The notes under the pieces: model-generated
What the model was told of the DNA's origin: nothing
The model's input: only the letters and a program-made list of their open reading frames with translations
Databases searched by the model: none
Shown: positions 1 through 8,900 of the stretch, in pieces
Layout of the letters: every line of letters starts with the position of its first letter
Numbering within the stretch: position 1 is the first letter of the stretch
Assembly (NCBI GenBank): GCA_963733765.1
Contig: CAVTEI010000003.1
Span: 558,001-622,000, forward strand
Length of the DNA: 64,000 nucleotides
Origin: DATKAS01 sp963733765
GTDB lineage: Bacteria > Actinomycetota > Acidimicrobiia > Acidimicrobiales > DATKAS01
Direction: 5' to 3'
Translations under genes and position numbers: made by a program

Positions 1-479
1 ACCTGCCCACGCCGTGCGCCGAGTTCAGCGTGCGCGGGGTGTTCGAACACATGATCGATGGAGCGACCGCGTTCGCCGCCGCCTACCGGGGCGAGGCCCC
101 GTCGGAGCCCGACGTGAGCGATGTCCTCGCGGGCTTCGGGCCGGCGTTGCAGAACCTCGGAGCGGCGATGAGTGCACCCGGCGCTCTCGACAAGACCGTC
201 GCGGCTCCCTTCGGGGACGTGCCGGGCGAGACCTTCGCCCGCTTCGTCGTGCTGGACGGCCTCGTACACGGCTGGGACATCGCTACCGCGACCGGTCAGA
301 CGTATGACCCGAGCGATGAGCTGGTCGCGGCGGCCGACGCATTCGCCCATCAAGCGCTCGATCCCTTGCGCGACGGCACGACCTTCGCCGCCGCAGTCCA
401 ACCCGCCACCGACGCGTCGCCCATCGAGCGACTCGCCGCCTACACCGGACGTCATCTCTTGACAGGAGCAACCCGATGA
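1..479 (+). CDS. TIGR03086-type mycothiol transferase-fold protein (5' partial)
   Basis: The reading frame is already open at base 3, so the start lies outside the window. The visible ~158 residues begin LPTPCAEFSVRGVFEHM, the P-C-x-F-x-V-x-x-x-x-x-H signature of the TIGR03086/MDMPI (DinB-like four-helix) family, whose conserved His residues bind a metal in characterised mycothiol-dependent members. The later FVVLDGLVHGWDIATATGQ block is the second family hallmark, with a metal-ligand His. The stop overlaps the next start as ATGA, so the two genes are probably translationally coupled. The substrate is unknown. Several relatives occur in this window (24.3, 43.2 and 46.2 kb). Confidence 0.8.
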   Translation, partial: LPTPCAEFSVRGVFEHMIDGATAFAAAYRGEAPSEPDVSDVLAGFGPALQNLGAAMSAPGALDKTVAAPFGDVPGETFARFVVLDGLVHGWDIATATGQTYDPSDELVAAADAFAHQALDPLRDGTTFAAAVQPATDASPIERLAAYTGRHLLTGATR

Positions 480-1304
480 GCACTCAGACCGACCAGACCA
501 TCGACCTCGAAGCCATCAAGTCGCGTCAGCACGCGACCTGGTCCTCCGGTGACTACGCCGTGATCGGGACCACACTTGCAGATCGTCGGCGAGTCGCTGT
601 GCGAAGCCGTCGACGTGAACGCCGGCTGGCGCGTGCTCGACGTGGCCGCGGGCAACGGCAACGCCTCGCTCGCGGCGGCTCGCCGCGGCGCCGAAGTCAC
701 CGCCACCGACTACGTCGATGAGCTGCTCAAGCGAGCAAAGCGCCGTGCCGATGCCGACGGCCTGCTGCTCGAGACTCGCGTGGCCGACGCGGAGAACCTC
801 CCCTACGAGGCCGGCACGTTCGACTGCGTGCTGTCCACGTTTGGAGTCATGTTCACGCCGAACCCCGAACAGGCCGCGTCCGAGCTGGCGCGGGTGTGCC
901 GACCGGGCGGACGCATCGGCCTCGCCAACTGGACTCCCGAGGGATTCGTCGGCCAGATGTTCAAGATCATCGGCCAGCACGTCGCGCCGCCCGCGGGTGT
1001 GCCCTCGCCGCTCGCGTGGGGCAAAGAGGATCGGCTCCACGAGCTGTTCGATGGGGCGGCGACGGTCGAGGTGCAGCGACGCCACTTCACGTTCCGCTTC
1101 CGTTCCGCGACGGACTTCGTCGAGACGTTCAAGACCTTCTACGGCCCGATGGTCAAGGTGTGGGACGCGCTCGACGACGACGGCCGGGCATCGTTGCGCA
1201 CGCAGCTCGTCGCACTGGCCGAAGGTGCCAACCGCGGGACCGGGCGCGCGCTGGCCGTTCCGTCCGAGTACCTCGAAGTGGTGGCCACGCGCTCGAAAAG
1301 GTGA
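476..1304 (+). CDS. Class I SAM-dependent methyltransferase (one frameshift)
   Basis: The start codon overlaps the preceding stop (ATGA). The first ~33 residues (MSTQTDQTIDLEAIKSRQ...) lie in one frame and the rest, from LQIVGESLCEAV, in the next frame. Deleting one C at about base 575 joins them into a ~275-residue UbiE/COQ5-like methyltransferase. Motif I is VLDVAAGNGNASLAAA, followed by an acidic ATDYVDELL block for SAM ribose contact, then ENLPYEAGTFDCVLSTFGVMF and the RVCRPGGRIGLANW strand typical of Methyltransf_11. The acceptor cannot be told from sequence. A near-perfect hairpin follows the stop. The frame break looks like a sequencing insertion because both halves are well conserved. 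Confidence 0.75.
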
Positions 1305-1306
1305 CC

Positions 1307-1332
1307 TTGGGGCGGGCTTCGGCCCGCCCCAA
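1307..1332 (+). terminator. Strong hairpin terminator after the methyltransferase
   Basis: Three bases after the methyltransferase stop there is a perfect 11-bp stem (TTGGGGCGGGC with its exact complement) closed by a TTCG tetraloop. There is no downstream T-run, which is common for actinobacterial terminators. It separates the upstream pair from the FUSC gene, whose GTG start follows 27 bases later. Confidence 0.75.
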
Positions 1333-1359
1333 CCCACGCCACGGGCAATCATTCGCGGC

Positions 1360-2526
1360 GTGGTCACCGACGCACACGAGGAATCGGAAGGCCGGCTGAG
1401 GCGGTGGTGGAGTCGATTCACCTCGGCCGTCTCCTGGACCCGTCCCACCTCGACCGAGGTCGGCATCGTCCTGAAGGCGGGCCTCGCCGCCGGACTCGCA
1501 TGGGCAGTGGCCAGCCTCGTGACCGATGTCCCCAGCCCGCTCCTCGCGCCGCTCACCGCCATCGTCACCGTGCGCGTGTCGGTGCGCTCGTCGGTGGCGA
1601 GGGCGGTCGGGCGCAGCGCGGCCGTCGTGCTCGGTGTGCTGCTCGCCCTTGCGATCGGTGACACGATCCATCTGAACGGTGTGACGATCGGACTGCTCGT
1701 CGCGGGATCACTGGCCATCGCCGAGCTGCTGTTCCGGCTTCCGCTCTGGGCCGCGACGCAGGTGCCCATCAGCATCCTCGTCGTGCTCGGTGCCGTCGCC
1801 TCGCCAGACCGCACCGACGCTCGAAGGCGCGCCGCGGACACGCTGATCGGCGCGGCAGTCGGGGTGGCAGTTTCGCTCCTGCTGCCGGCATCGCGGCGCG
1901 TCGACGCCCGACAGACCCTCGACCGGCTCGCCGAGGGGCTCGAGCACACTCTGGACACGATGGGTCAGGGACTCGGCGAGTCGTGGACGAGGGACGACAC
2001 CGCCGAATGGCGACGGGACGCGCACGTCGCCCGTGATCGATTGGTCCAACAAGCACTCGAAGCGGTCGGCGACAGTCGCGAGGCCGCTCGATGGAATCAC
2101 CGCGATCGCCGCCACATCGACGAGCTCGGACGCTACGAGGAGCTCGCGCAGCGCGCTGAGCGAGCAGCGATCGGTGTCTCTTCGATCGCGCGCACCTTCG
2201 ACGAGTTCGCCCACGGCTCGGACGAAGCGCATCAACCTCTCCCGAGGCTGGCCGCGCTGATGCTCGCCTTGGCTCGAGGCATCCGCGCCAACGTCAGCGC
2301 GGGACTGGGCCAGATCGACGCCGCGGAAGCGGACGCCGCGATCACCGACGTTCGAGCGAAGCGCGAGGAATGCATGGCCGGCGCGAGGCGTCGAGCGCGG
2401 CTGGCGCTCGAGAGCGACGTCGCGTCCGACGACGATCGGTCCGCGGCGGAGTGGCTCGGGTATGCCGCGGTGTTGGTGCACGTCGACCGGATCGTCCACG
2501 ACCTCACCGGACCTCTCCCGGACTGA
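1360..2526 (+). CDS. FUSC/aromatic-acid-exporter-like membrane protein
   Basis: This is a 388-residue protein from a GTG start; upstream in-frame sequence belongs to the methyltransferase region and the hairpin, so it is not coding. The N-terminal half has four to six hydrophobic helices (VGIVLKAGLAAGLAWAVASLV, SAAVVLGVLLALAIGD, TIGLLVAGSLAIAELLF, QVPISILVVLGAVAS, TLIGAAVGVAVSLLLPA), with the charged RRAADTLIGAAVG turn typical of FUSC/ArAE efflux proteins. The C-terminal half is a long charged helical cytoplasmic region, as in that family. A role in exporting aromatic or other organic acids is inferred from family only. It is half the length of dimer-type FUSC proteins, so it probably oligomerises. 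Confidence 0.7.
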   Translation: MVTDAHEESEGRLRRWWSRFTSAVSWTRPTSTEVGIVLKAGLAAGLAWAVASLVTDVPSPLLAPLTAIVTVRVSVRSSVARAVGRSAAVVLGVLLALAIGDTIHLNGVTIGLLVAGSLAIAELLFRLPLWAATQVPISILVVLGAVASPDRTDARRRAADTLIGAAVGVAVSLLLPASRRVDARQTLDRLAEGLEHTLDTMGQGLGESWTRDDTAEWRRDAHVARDRLVQQALEAVGDSREAARWNHRDRRHIDELGRYEELAQRAERAAIGVSSIARTFDEFAHGSDEAHQPLPRLAALMLALARGIRANVSAGLGQIDAAEADAAITDVRAKREECMAGARRRARLALESDVASDDDRSAAEWLGYAAVLVHVDRIVHDLTGPLPD

Positions 2527-2567
2527 AACCACGCCGAGGTCGACACGGGCCTTCATACACTCGTTGC

Positions 2568-3176
2568 GTGGGTGACGACCGGCGCATCCGATGGGCGCCG
2601 ATGCTGCCGGCCGGCAAGCTGATCCAGCTCTACGAAGCCAACGCCGCCGGATTGCTCGACGACGAGCTGCTCGATGACGTCGGCTGGCGACTTTGGGAAC
2701 GACTCGGCGACGTCGTGCGCGTGACGAACGGGCGGGTTCGCTGTCCGAGCTGCGGCACGGAGTTCCAGGTGCGAACGCCCGAGCGACACCGTGATGACCT
2801 CGTCCCGTGTCCTGGCTGCGACTGGACGGTCACCCCCCGGGCGTGGCACAAGAGCTGGGAGCATCGCGATCTGAACGGATCGTGCCCGGAGTTCCAGCCG
2901 TACGTCGACAAGTGGCCGGCGGCGAGATCCGTGCGCCACCGGATGCTCCTGATCGACGAAGTCGTGCACGCGCTCCACCTTTCGTCGCGAGACGACGCTC
3001 CGGGGAACTTCGCGGCGCGGAACTTCCTCGAAGGGTCGCGACCGAAGATCGTCGCGCTGCTCGAAGAGCTCGCCTACGGCCCCGGCAGTCACATCGCGGA
3101 CGGCGCCCGAGCCCGTTGGCAGGGGGCGCAGCAGCACTACCGATCGAATCAGGTCAGGCGGGGACCGACGCCCTGA
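2568..3176 (+). CDS. Uncharacterised protein with a zinc-ribbon-like C-x2-C pair
   Basis: From a GTG start (VGDDRRIRWAPMLPAGKL) this gives 202 residues. Near residues 60-90 there are two Cys pairs (RCPSCGTEFQV and PCPGCDWTV), a plausible zinc ribbon or knuckle. The C-terminal half is rich in Trp, His and Arg (AWHKSWEHRDLNGSCPEFQPYVDKW) and has a helical region with no membrane segment. I do not recognise a named family. The 3' end overlaps the end of the convergent monooxygenase-esterase gene by 23 bases, so the two transcripts run into each other. Confidence 0.6.
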   Translation: MGDDRRIRWAPMLPAGKLIQLYEANAAGLLDDELLDDVGWRLWERLGDVVRVTNGRVRCPSCGTEFQVRTPERHRDDLVPCPGCDWTVTPRAWHKSWEHRDLNGSCPEFQPYVDKWPAARSVRHRMLLIDEVVHALHLSSRDDAPGNFAARNFLEGSRPKIVALLEELAYGPGSHIADGARARWQGAQQHYRSNQVRRGPTP

Positions 3177-5748
3177 AGAACCCGCGCAGCGCTTCGCCCA
3201 TCTCCGCTCGCACCGGCACGCTCGACAGCACGAGGCCGACCATCGTGAGCGACGTGTGCGTGTGGCCGCGAGCGAACACGTGCTTCGTCGCAACACCGGC
3301 CTTCTCCAGCGCCTCTGCGTAAGCCGCGCCTTCGTCGCCCAGAGGATCGAACTCGCTCGTGACGATGACCGCCGGGGGAAGTCCCGACAGATCCTCGGCT
3401 CTCAGCGGCGCCACCCTCGGGTCGGTGCGATCGGCACCGTCCATGTAGTGATCGAAGAACCACTCCATGAGCGGCTTGGTGAGGACGTAACCGTCGGCGC
3501 ACTCGCGGTAGCTGGCTCGGTTCATGTCGGTGTCGGTCACCGGGTTCATCAACAGCTGGCCCACGATCTCGGGACCACCCGCGTCGCGCGCCATGCGCGC
3601 CGCGACAGTCGCGACGTTGCCGCCTGCGCTCCAACCGGCGACGGCGAGCTGGCCGGGGATGCCGCCGAGCTCGATGGTGTGGTCGGCGATCCACTGCACC
3701 GCGGCGAACGCGTCCTCGGCGGCGGCTGGGAACTTGTGCTCGGGGGCGTGCCGGTAGTCGACCGAGACGATGACCGCGCCCGAGCGATCGCAGAGGTCGC
3801 GGCAGAACGGATCGTCGGATTCGTGGCTGCCCAACACCCATCCGCCTCCGTGGAAGTAAGCGACGACCGGATGGGGGCCCGGGGTTGCGGGTCGGTAGAG
3901 CCGGTACTGAAGGTCGCCGCCGGCGCCGGGCAGCACACCGTCGACCACCTCGCCGACATCCGGTCCCGGCGGCCGCATTGCTGCGGAGGCGTCCATGAAC
4001 GCGCGAGCGTCAGCCGGCGACATCGACTCGAGCGGCGGCAACTCGAGCGACGCCATCATGTCGAGCACCATCGCGACGTCGGGCTGCAGCCGGCGGATCA
4101 CCCCGTCGTTGCATTGCGAACCATCGGCACCGGCCAACTGGAACCCGACGTACCCGGTGGCGACGACCTCGTCACAGATCGCGCGGTATGCGTCGACACC
4201 GCCGATGTAGGGCAAGAACACGCGCGGCTTTCCGGGCACGTTGGCGCCCATGTACCAGGAGTTCGCGGTCGGGTGGAGCGTGATGTCGGCACAGTCGTTG
4301 ACGTGCTGCACCCAACCGGCTTCCGCTTGCGGAGTCGGCTCGATCGTGTCGAAGCCGCGCGCCTTCATGTCCGCGAGGGTGTCGGTGATCCAGTCGACAT
4401 GCTGTTCGATCGAGACCGACATGTTCGAAAGCACCGACGGGCTGCCTGGACCGGTGATCGTGAAGAAGTTCGGGAAGCCGACGGTGGTGAGTCCGAGATA
4501 GGTCACGGGGCCGTCGGCCCACTTCTGTTTCAGCGTCACGCCGTCGCGACCGGCGATGTCGACCGAGACGAGTGCGCCCGTCATCGCGTCGAACCCGGTC
4601 GCGTAGACCACGGCGTCGAACTCGAACGAGTCACTCACGGTGTCGATCCCGGTCTCGCTGATCGTCTTGATCGGGTCCTTGCGCAGATCGACGAGACGGA
4701 CGTGCGGAAGGTTGTAGGTCTCGAAGTAGCCGGTGTCGAGGCACGGCCGCTTCGTGCCGAAGTAGTAGTCCTTCGCACACAGCGACTCGGCCGTCTCGGG
4801 ATCGTTGACGATCGACCGGACCTTCTCCCGGATCATCTCGGCGACGATCTCGTTGGATTCGGGGTTCACGGCCTGATCGGCGAAGATGCCCAGAATGCTG
4901 AAGAGCTCTCCCGCCTCATACGCGGCCTCGAACCGAGCCCGGCGCTCCTCCTCGGCGCACATCGCGGCCGTGAGCTCGGTCGGCACGACGGGGATGCCGC
5001 CCCGCGAGCGCTTCGCCGCTTCGCGGTACGCAGTGCGGTCGGCGTCGATCTCGGCGAGCCGGTCGGCCGGCGGGGCACCGTTGAACGCGGGGACGGAGAA
5101 TGCCGGCGTCCGCTGGAACACGGTCAGCTGAGCGGCTTGCTCGGCAATGAGCGGGATTGATTGCACGGCCGACGAACCGGTGCCGATGACCGCGACGCGC
5201 TTCCCGCTGAAGTCGACGCCTTCGTGTGGCCAACGGCTGGTGAAGTACACGTCGCCGGCGAAGCGGTCGGCACCTTCGATGTCGACCTCCTTCGGCATCG
5301 ACAGACAGCCGGTCGCCATCACGTAGTAGCGGCACGACAGATCGCCGCCGCCGTCTGTGCGCACTCGCCACACCGACGTCGACTCGTCCCATGCCGCCGC
5401 GGCGACCCGAGTCGAGAAGTCGATGTCCTTGCGTAGGTCGTACCGCTCGGCGACGAACTGGAGGTACGACAAGATCTCGGGCTGCGTCGCGTACTTCTCT
5501 GACCACGTCCAGGCGCGCTCGAGCTCAGGATCGAAGCTGTACGTGTAGTCGGTCGTCGGGATGTCGCACCGGGCGCCGGGATAGCGATTCCAGTACCAGG
5601 TGCCCCCGACGTCGTCGGCCGCCTCGAGAAGGCGGGCCGAGAAGCCGAGCTGCCGCAGCCGGCGGAGCAGGTAGAGACCAGAGAACCCGGCCCCGACGAC
5701 GACCACGTCGTAGTCCGGCCGATCCTGCGAACCGTTGCTTCCAACCAC
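3154..5748 (-). CDS. Baeyer-Villiger-type flavin monooxygenase fused to an HSL-family esterase
   Basis: This 864-residue protein uses a GTG start preceded by AAGGGGG. Residues ~1-540 are a class B flavin monooxygenase: FAD motif GAGFSG (19-24), GGTWYWNRYPGARCD (48-62), NADP motif GTGSSA (189-194). The Baeyer-Villiger fingerprint FxGxxxHxxxWP reads FAGDVYFTSRWP (163-174), with Phe169 where His is expected. Residues ~600-864 are an alpha/beta hydrolase of the hormone-sensitive-lipase group: oxyanion HGGGW from 633, nucleophile motif GWSAGG with Ser707, candidate Asp801, and His829 or His831 in RGHTHTS. A natural reading is ketone to ester, then ester to alcohol plus acid, by one polypeptide. 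The ketone substrate is unknown. The gene is one unbroken frame, so the fusion is not an assembly slip. Confidence 0.85.
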   Translation of the reverse strand: MVGSNGSQDRPDYDVVVVGAGFSGLYLLRRLRQLGFSARLLEAADDVGGTWYWNRYPGARCDIPTTDYTYSFDPELERAWTWSEKYATQPEILSYLQFVAERYDLRKDIDFSTRVAAAAWDESTSVWRVRTDGGGDLSCRYYVMATGCLSMPKEVDIEGADRFAGDVYFTSRWPHEGVDFSGKRVAVIGTGSSAVQSIPLIAEQAAQLTVFQRTPAFSVPAFNGAPPADRLAEIDADRTAYREAAKRSRGGIPVVPTELTAAMCAEEERRARFEAAYEAGELFSILGIFADQAVNPESNEIVAEMIREKVRSIVNDPETAESLCAKDYYFGTKRPCLDTGYFETYNLPHVRLVDLRKDPIKTISETGIDTVSDSFEFDAVVYATGFDAMTGALVSVDIAGRDGVTLKQKWADGPVTYLGLTTVGFPNFFTITGPGSPSVLSNMSVSIEQHVDWITDTLADMKARGFDTIEPTPQAEAGWVQHVNDCADITLHPTANSWYMGANVPGKPRVFLPYIGGVDAYRAICDEVVATGYVGFQLAGADGSQCNDGVIRRLQPDVAMVLDMMASLELPPLESMSPADARAFMDASAAMRPPGPDVGEVVDGVLPGAGGDLQYRLYRPATPGPHPVVAYFHGGGWVLGSHESDDPFCRDLCDRSGAVIVSVDYRHAPEHKFPAAAEDAFAAVQWIADHTIELGGIPGQLAVAGWSAGGNVATVAARMARDAGGPEIVGQLLMNPVTDTDMNRASYRECADGYVLTKPLMEWFFDHYMDGADRTDPRVAPLRAEDLSGLPPAVIVTSEFDPLGDEGAAYAEALEKAGVATKHVFARGHTHTSLTMVGLVLSSVPVRAEMGEALRGFFRASVPA

Positions 5749-5797
5749 GTTCGTTCCCCCTTGTGCGGGCCTTCAGGGTGTTCTCGCGAGGCGATTC

Positions 5798-6760
5798 TCA
5801 CACGTCCGGTCGGGGCGGCGACCCCGCTGGCTTCGCTCGACTGCGAACGCGTGCCCAAAGACGGCGTTGAGCGACCAGCCCGACCACACCCACCCCGAGC
5901 AGGATCGCGACGTTCAACAGAAGCTGGATGAGGGATCCCCGGGCCTCAGTCCAGTTCTCGAATGCACTCGACACCCCAATGTCCGCGGCGGCCGGGATCG
6001 TGGTCACCGAGATGAACACGCCGATGAGGGCGCCGGCCCGAGCTTCGACGAGCGACACGACACCGACGATGCCCGCAAGGGTCGCGACGGCGATGGAGAA
6101 GAAGTCCGGCGTGTTGATCAGGTTGGACACGGGTCGGACTCCCGCCCGGAACAGCTCCGGTTCCAGCCCGAACGCGCGGACCACCAGGCTGAAGGCGAAC
6201 GTCACGACGATCGCGACGAGGAAGCCGATGAAGAGGGCGACCAAGCCAGCGCGAATCCGCAGGCGGTCGCTCTTGTTGACGCCGAGGGCGACGCTGATGA
6301 TCGCCCCGTATTCGGGGCCGACGACCATGGCGCCGACGACGAGGATCTGTGAGTTCGTGAAGATGCCCACGGACGCGATCAGCCCGGCAATCGTCATCAA
6401 CGCGAACCAGCTCAGCGGGTACTGCCCTCCCGCTCGAATGCGAGCCTCCGCCTGCTCCCAGACCGGCGCAAGTCTGAGAGCAAGTGCGCCCGCCGCCTCG
6501 GCCTCGTCTGCTCGATCCGACAGCTCGGCGGTGACGTCTTCGATGACGATCGAGCCGCGACGCGCAACACCGAGCGAGCGCATCTCATCCAGCACTTCGT
6601 TGGCGTCCGCAGTGACCACGTCGAACAGCACGGCATCACCGTCGGGTTTTCGCGCCACCCCGTCGAGCACGATCATGTTCAACACGCCCGGCTTGCTCGA
6701 CAGTGACATGACGAGAGCGGGCGTGATTTCGGGTGGGCTCACCGCGCGGACGTGGATCAC
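5798..6760 (-). CDS. DUF389 family membrane protein
   Basis: This is a 320-residue protein with GTG start MIHVRAVSPPEITPALV. The first ~110 residues form a soluble alpha/beta domain, followed by at least six hydrophobic segments beginning PLSWFALMTIAGLIASVGIFTNSQILVVGAMVVGPEYGAIISVALG, the diagnostic core of DUF389 (TIGR00341-like). The C-terminus is basic. Members are of unknown function, and transport has been suggested only from topology. It lies upstream of the monooxygenase-esterase on the same strand with a 49-base gap, but no functional link is evident. Confidence 0.85.
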   Translation of the reverse strand: MIHVRAVSPPEITPALVMSLSSKPGVLNMIVLDGVARKPDGDAVLFDVVTADANEVLDEMRSLGVARRGSIVIEDVTAELSDRADEAEAAGALALRLAPVWEQAEARIRAGGQYPLSWFALMTIAGLIASVGIFTNSQILVVGAMVVGPEYGAIISVALGVNKSDRLRIRAGLVALFIGFLVAIVVTFAFSLVVRAFGLEPELFRAGVRPVSNLINTPDFFSIAVATLAGIVGVVSLVEARAGALIGVFISVTTIPAAADIGVSSAFENWTEARGSLIQLLLNVAILLGVGVVGLVAQRRLWARVRSRAKPAGSPPRPDV

Positions 6761-6828
6761 TCCGACAGGCTCGCGCGGCCTCTGTCGGCGAGTCGGGTGA
6801 GCGCACCGACGGCCGCCTCCAGATCAGC

Positions 6829-7224
6829 TCACAGGTCGTAGGCGAGGACGAACGCGTGCCGGTCGATGCAGTGGAAGAACCGCGTGACTTTGCCGTCGTC
6901 CCCGAACGTCCAGAGATGGATCTCCAACGCCTCGACCGCCTTGCCTGTGCTCTTCACGGTCACCTTCACGTTGATCGTGGCCGCGACCTGGTCGCCGCCG
7001 ACGAGGAAGTTCGTGGGCTCGAAGCGCTCGAACTCGAGCCCTGCTAGTGCCTCGAAGAATCGACCCACGTGCTCTTTGCCCGCACCCGGCTCGTAGATCG
7101 GTACGCCGTATCCCGGGGCATCCTGATCCCACGCGACGTCATCTGCGAGCTGGTCGAGAATGACGGGAATGTCACCTCGACCAAAGGCCTCGTAGATCAG
7201 CTGCGTCGTCTTGACGTTGTCCAC
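6829..7224 (-). CDS. SnoaL/NTF2-like protein
   Basis: This is a 131-residue cone-fold protein. I chose the GTG at 7224 (MDNVKTTQLIYEAFGRGDIPVILDQLADDVAWD) because the GGGAGG ribosome site lies about nine bases upstream; the GTG at 7233 would sit directly on that site. The N-terminal helix plus LADDVAWDQD strand and the late EIHLWTFGDDGKVTRFFHCID strand are classic for SnoaL-like domain proteins such as limonene-epoxide hydrolase and ketosteroid-isomerase relatives. Whether it is an enzyme or a binding protein cannot be told from sequence. Confidence 0.8.
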   Translation of the reverse strand: MDNVKTTQLIYEAFGRGDIPVILDQLADDVAWDQDAPGYGVPIYEPGAGKEHVGRFFEALAGLEFERFEPTNFLVGGDQVAATINVKVTVKSTGKAVEALEIHLWTFGDDGKVTRFFHCIDRHAFVLAYDL

Positions 7225-7280
7225 GGCTCTCACCCTCCCGTAGGTCCTGCCGCCTTTTCGCAGCGATCGAGGTCGCCGGA

Positions 7281-7946
7281 TCAGCCGCGGGGTTCGTCGT
7301 GCCAGATCCACCACTGATACGGCGGCGTCTGCGGGTAGCCCTCCGGCGAGTCCTCCCACTCCTCTTGGCGCCCCAGGGCAGTCAGGTCGAGGTAGCTCCA
7401 GGTGCTCCCCATCGCCTCGTCGCCGCGGACATTGATGAAGTAGGTGCGGAAGACGCTGTCGCCGTCGCGGATGAACGCGTTCGTGCCGTGCCACTCGTCC
7501 ACGCCGAAGTCGGCGTCGAACGTGTCGGTCAGGGTGTACCAGGGCATCTCCCAGCCCATCCGCGCCTTCACGCGCTCGATGTCTGTCTGGGGCGCGCGGG
7601 AGACGAACGCGAGCGTGGTGTCCCGGGCGTTCAGGTGGGCGATGTGGGCGACCTGGTCGGCGAGCATCGAGCACCCGATGCAGGCGTGCTCGGGCCACCC
7701 GGACACGCCGGGCTCAAAGAAGGCTCGGTAGACGATCAGCTGCCGGTGGCCATCGAACAGGTCGAGCAAGCTCGCCTTGCCCTCGGGCCCGTCGAACTCG
7801 TACGGCTTGTCGACGCTCAGCCACGGCATGCCCCGACGCTGGGCGGCCAACGCGTCACGCGCTCGGGTCAGCTCCTTCTCCTTTACGAGAAGCCGCTGAC
7901 GCGCAGCCTCCCACGCTTCTGAGGACACGATCGGGGGTGTCTTCAT
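7281..7946 (-). CDS. DUF899 thioredoxin-fold protein
   Basis: This is a 221-residue protein. It matches the DUF899 pattern: an N-terminal EAWEAARQRLLVKEKELTRARDALAAQRRGMPW helix, a SLLDLFDGHRQLIVYRAFFEP strand, then CIGCSMLADQVAHIAHLNARDTTLAFVSRAP, which keeps a C-x2-C thioredoxin-like pair, and a W-rich C-terminus. The family is thought to be thioredoxin-like but has no settled reaction. The GTG/ATG-proximal region carries a good GGAGG site (rc of 7947-7955). It is followed on the same strand by the SnoaL-like gene. Confidence 0.8.
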   Translation of the reverse strand: MKTPPIVSSEAWEAARQRLLVKEKELTRARDALAAQRRGMPWLSVDKPYEFDGPEGKASLLDLFDGHRQLIVYRAFFEPGVSGWPEHACIGCSMLADQVAHIAHLNARDTTLAFVSRAPQTDIERVKARMGWEMPWYTLTDTFDADFGVDEWHGTNAFIRDGDSVFRTYFINVRGDEAMGSTWSYLDLTALGRQEEWEDSPEGYPQTPPYQWWIWHDEPRG

Positions 7947-7973
7947 GGTGGCCTCCTCTGTCTCTCTGCGATG

Positions 7974-8474
7974 TCAGAACTGGTGGCGGGTGTGGGAGAA
8001 CGGGCCCTTGCCGAAGGCGAGGACCTTGGTCGGCGCGACTGCGAAGACGAGCGCTTCGCCTGCTTCGTGGTGGAACCGGCCTCCGCGCACCTCGAACTGC
8101 CAGCGTCCGTCCCACTTCGTTCGCCACGCGTCGGCGAGACGCTGAAGGGTGTGTTCTTCGGTGACGAGAACCGCATCGCCTTCGATGACGACGTCGAGCC
8201 CGCGGTCCCAGTCGTTGCAGCCGGTGGTGAGGATCGTGTGCGGGTTGGAGCGGAGGTTGACGGCCTTCTGCTCGGCTTCTCCGGTGGTGAAGTGGATGCG
8301 GCCGTCGAGCCACACCGTGACGAGGGGGCTCACGTGTGGTCGTCCGTCGGTGCGGACGGTGGTGATCCAGAACAGCTGAGCCGCCTCGAGGATGCGCACC
8401 GTGTCGTTCCAGGAGGTCGCCGCGGCGTTCGGGTCACTGAATCGGGCGTCGAGCGTGGTGGCTGGTTCGCTCAT
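7974..8474 (-). CDS. Pyridoxamine 5'-phosphate oxidase-fold (FMN/F420) family protein
   Basis: This is a 166-residue protein from ATG 8474, which is preceded by AGGAGCTT. The sequence MSEPATTLDARF...LFWITTVRTDGRPHVSPLVTVWLDGRIHFTTGEAEQKAVNLRSNPHTILTTG is the PNPOx-like split-barrel signature: strand, TDGRPHVSP turn, then the FTTG and KxxNLRxNP elements. Many actinobacterial members bind F420 rather than FMN, but the cofactor is not resolved here. It lies 27 bases upstream of the DUF899 gene on the same strand, so the two and the SnoaL gene may be co-transcribed. Confidence 0.85.
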   Translation of the reverse strand: MSEPATTLDARFSDPNAAATSWNDTVRILEAAQLFWITTVRTDGRPHVSPLVTVWLDGRIHFTTGEAEQKAVNLRSNPHTILTTGCNDWDRGLDVVIEGDAVLVTEEHTLQRLADAWRTKWDGRWQFEVRGGRFHHEAGEALVFAVAPTKVLAFGKGPFSHTRHQF

Positions 8475-8517
8475 GGGGAAGCTCCTGACGTGTTCCGTTG
8501 TCTCATACCCTGACGCG

Positions 8518-8895
8518 ATGGCGGCCAACGCGAGTCGCAAGGCCAAGTACGCCCGCAGGCGCAAGCGCCGCATGGATCGGGTCGAGCACGACCTCAGCGA
8601 TGCGCAGTGGAAGGCGCTCAAGGCGGCGTGGGGTGGCTGCGCCTACTGCGGAGAAACGGCGAAGCCATTGCAGCGCGATTGTGTGCTCGCGCTCTCGCGG
8701 GGTGGGCGCTACACGCTCGAGAACATCGTGCCGGCCTGCCGCTCGTGCAACACCAGCAAGTGCAACGACGAGGTCACCGGTTGGCTGCGCCGGAAGCGGC
8801 TCGACGAGCGCACGTTCTTGTTGCGCCACGTCGAGATCAACACGGCGCTGGCACTGCAGCTTCGCACCGACGACATCGATCCAGCGGCGAGCTGA
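8518..8895 (+). CDS. Small HNH endonuclease-fold protein
   Basis: This is a 125-residue protein. A basic N-terminus (SRKAKYARRRKRRMDRVEHDL) is followed by an HNH zinc-finger type domain: CAYCGETAKPLQRDCVLALSRGGRYTLENIVPACRSCNTSKCND. Both C-x2-C pairs of the HNH_5/HNH_4 fold are present, and the catalytic loop reads RDCVLALSRGG where H-H-I-V is usual, so catalytic competence is uncertain. No toxin, phage or intron context is nearby. It is a single stand-alone gene read divergently from the PNPOx-fold gene. Confidence 0.8.
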   Translation: MAANASRKAKYARRRKRRMDRVEHDLSDAQWKALKAAWGGCAYCGETAKPLQRDCVLALSRGGRYTLENIVPACRSCNTSKCNDEVTGWLRRKRLDERTFLLRHVEINTALALQLRTDDIDPAAS

Positions 8896-8900
8896 CTCTC

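Noticed and set aside
516..1958. 480-codon open frame on the minus strand
   Set aside because: It lies antisense to the methyltransferase and FUSC genes, both of which have clear family motifs; its translation is low-complexity Ser/Arg/Ala with no domain.
3256..5160. 634-codon open frame on the plus strand
   Set aside because: It is antisense to the monooxygenase-esterase gene and reads as Arg/Asp/Val-rich sequence typical of mirrored high-GC codons.
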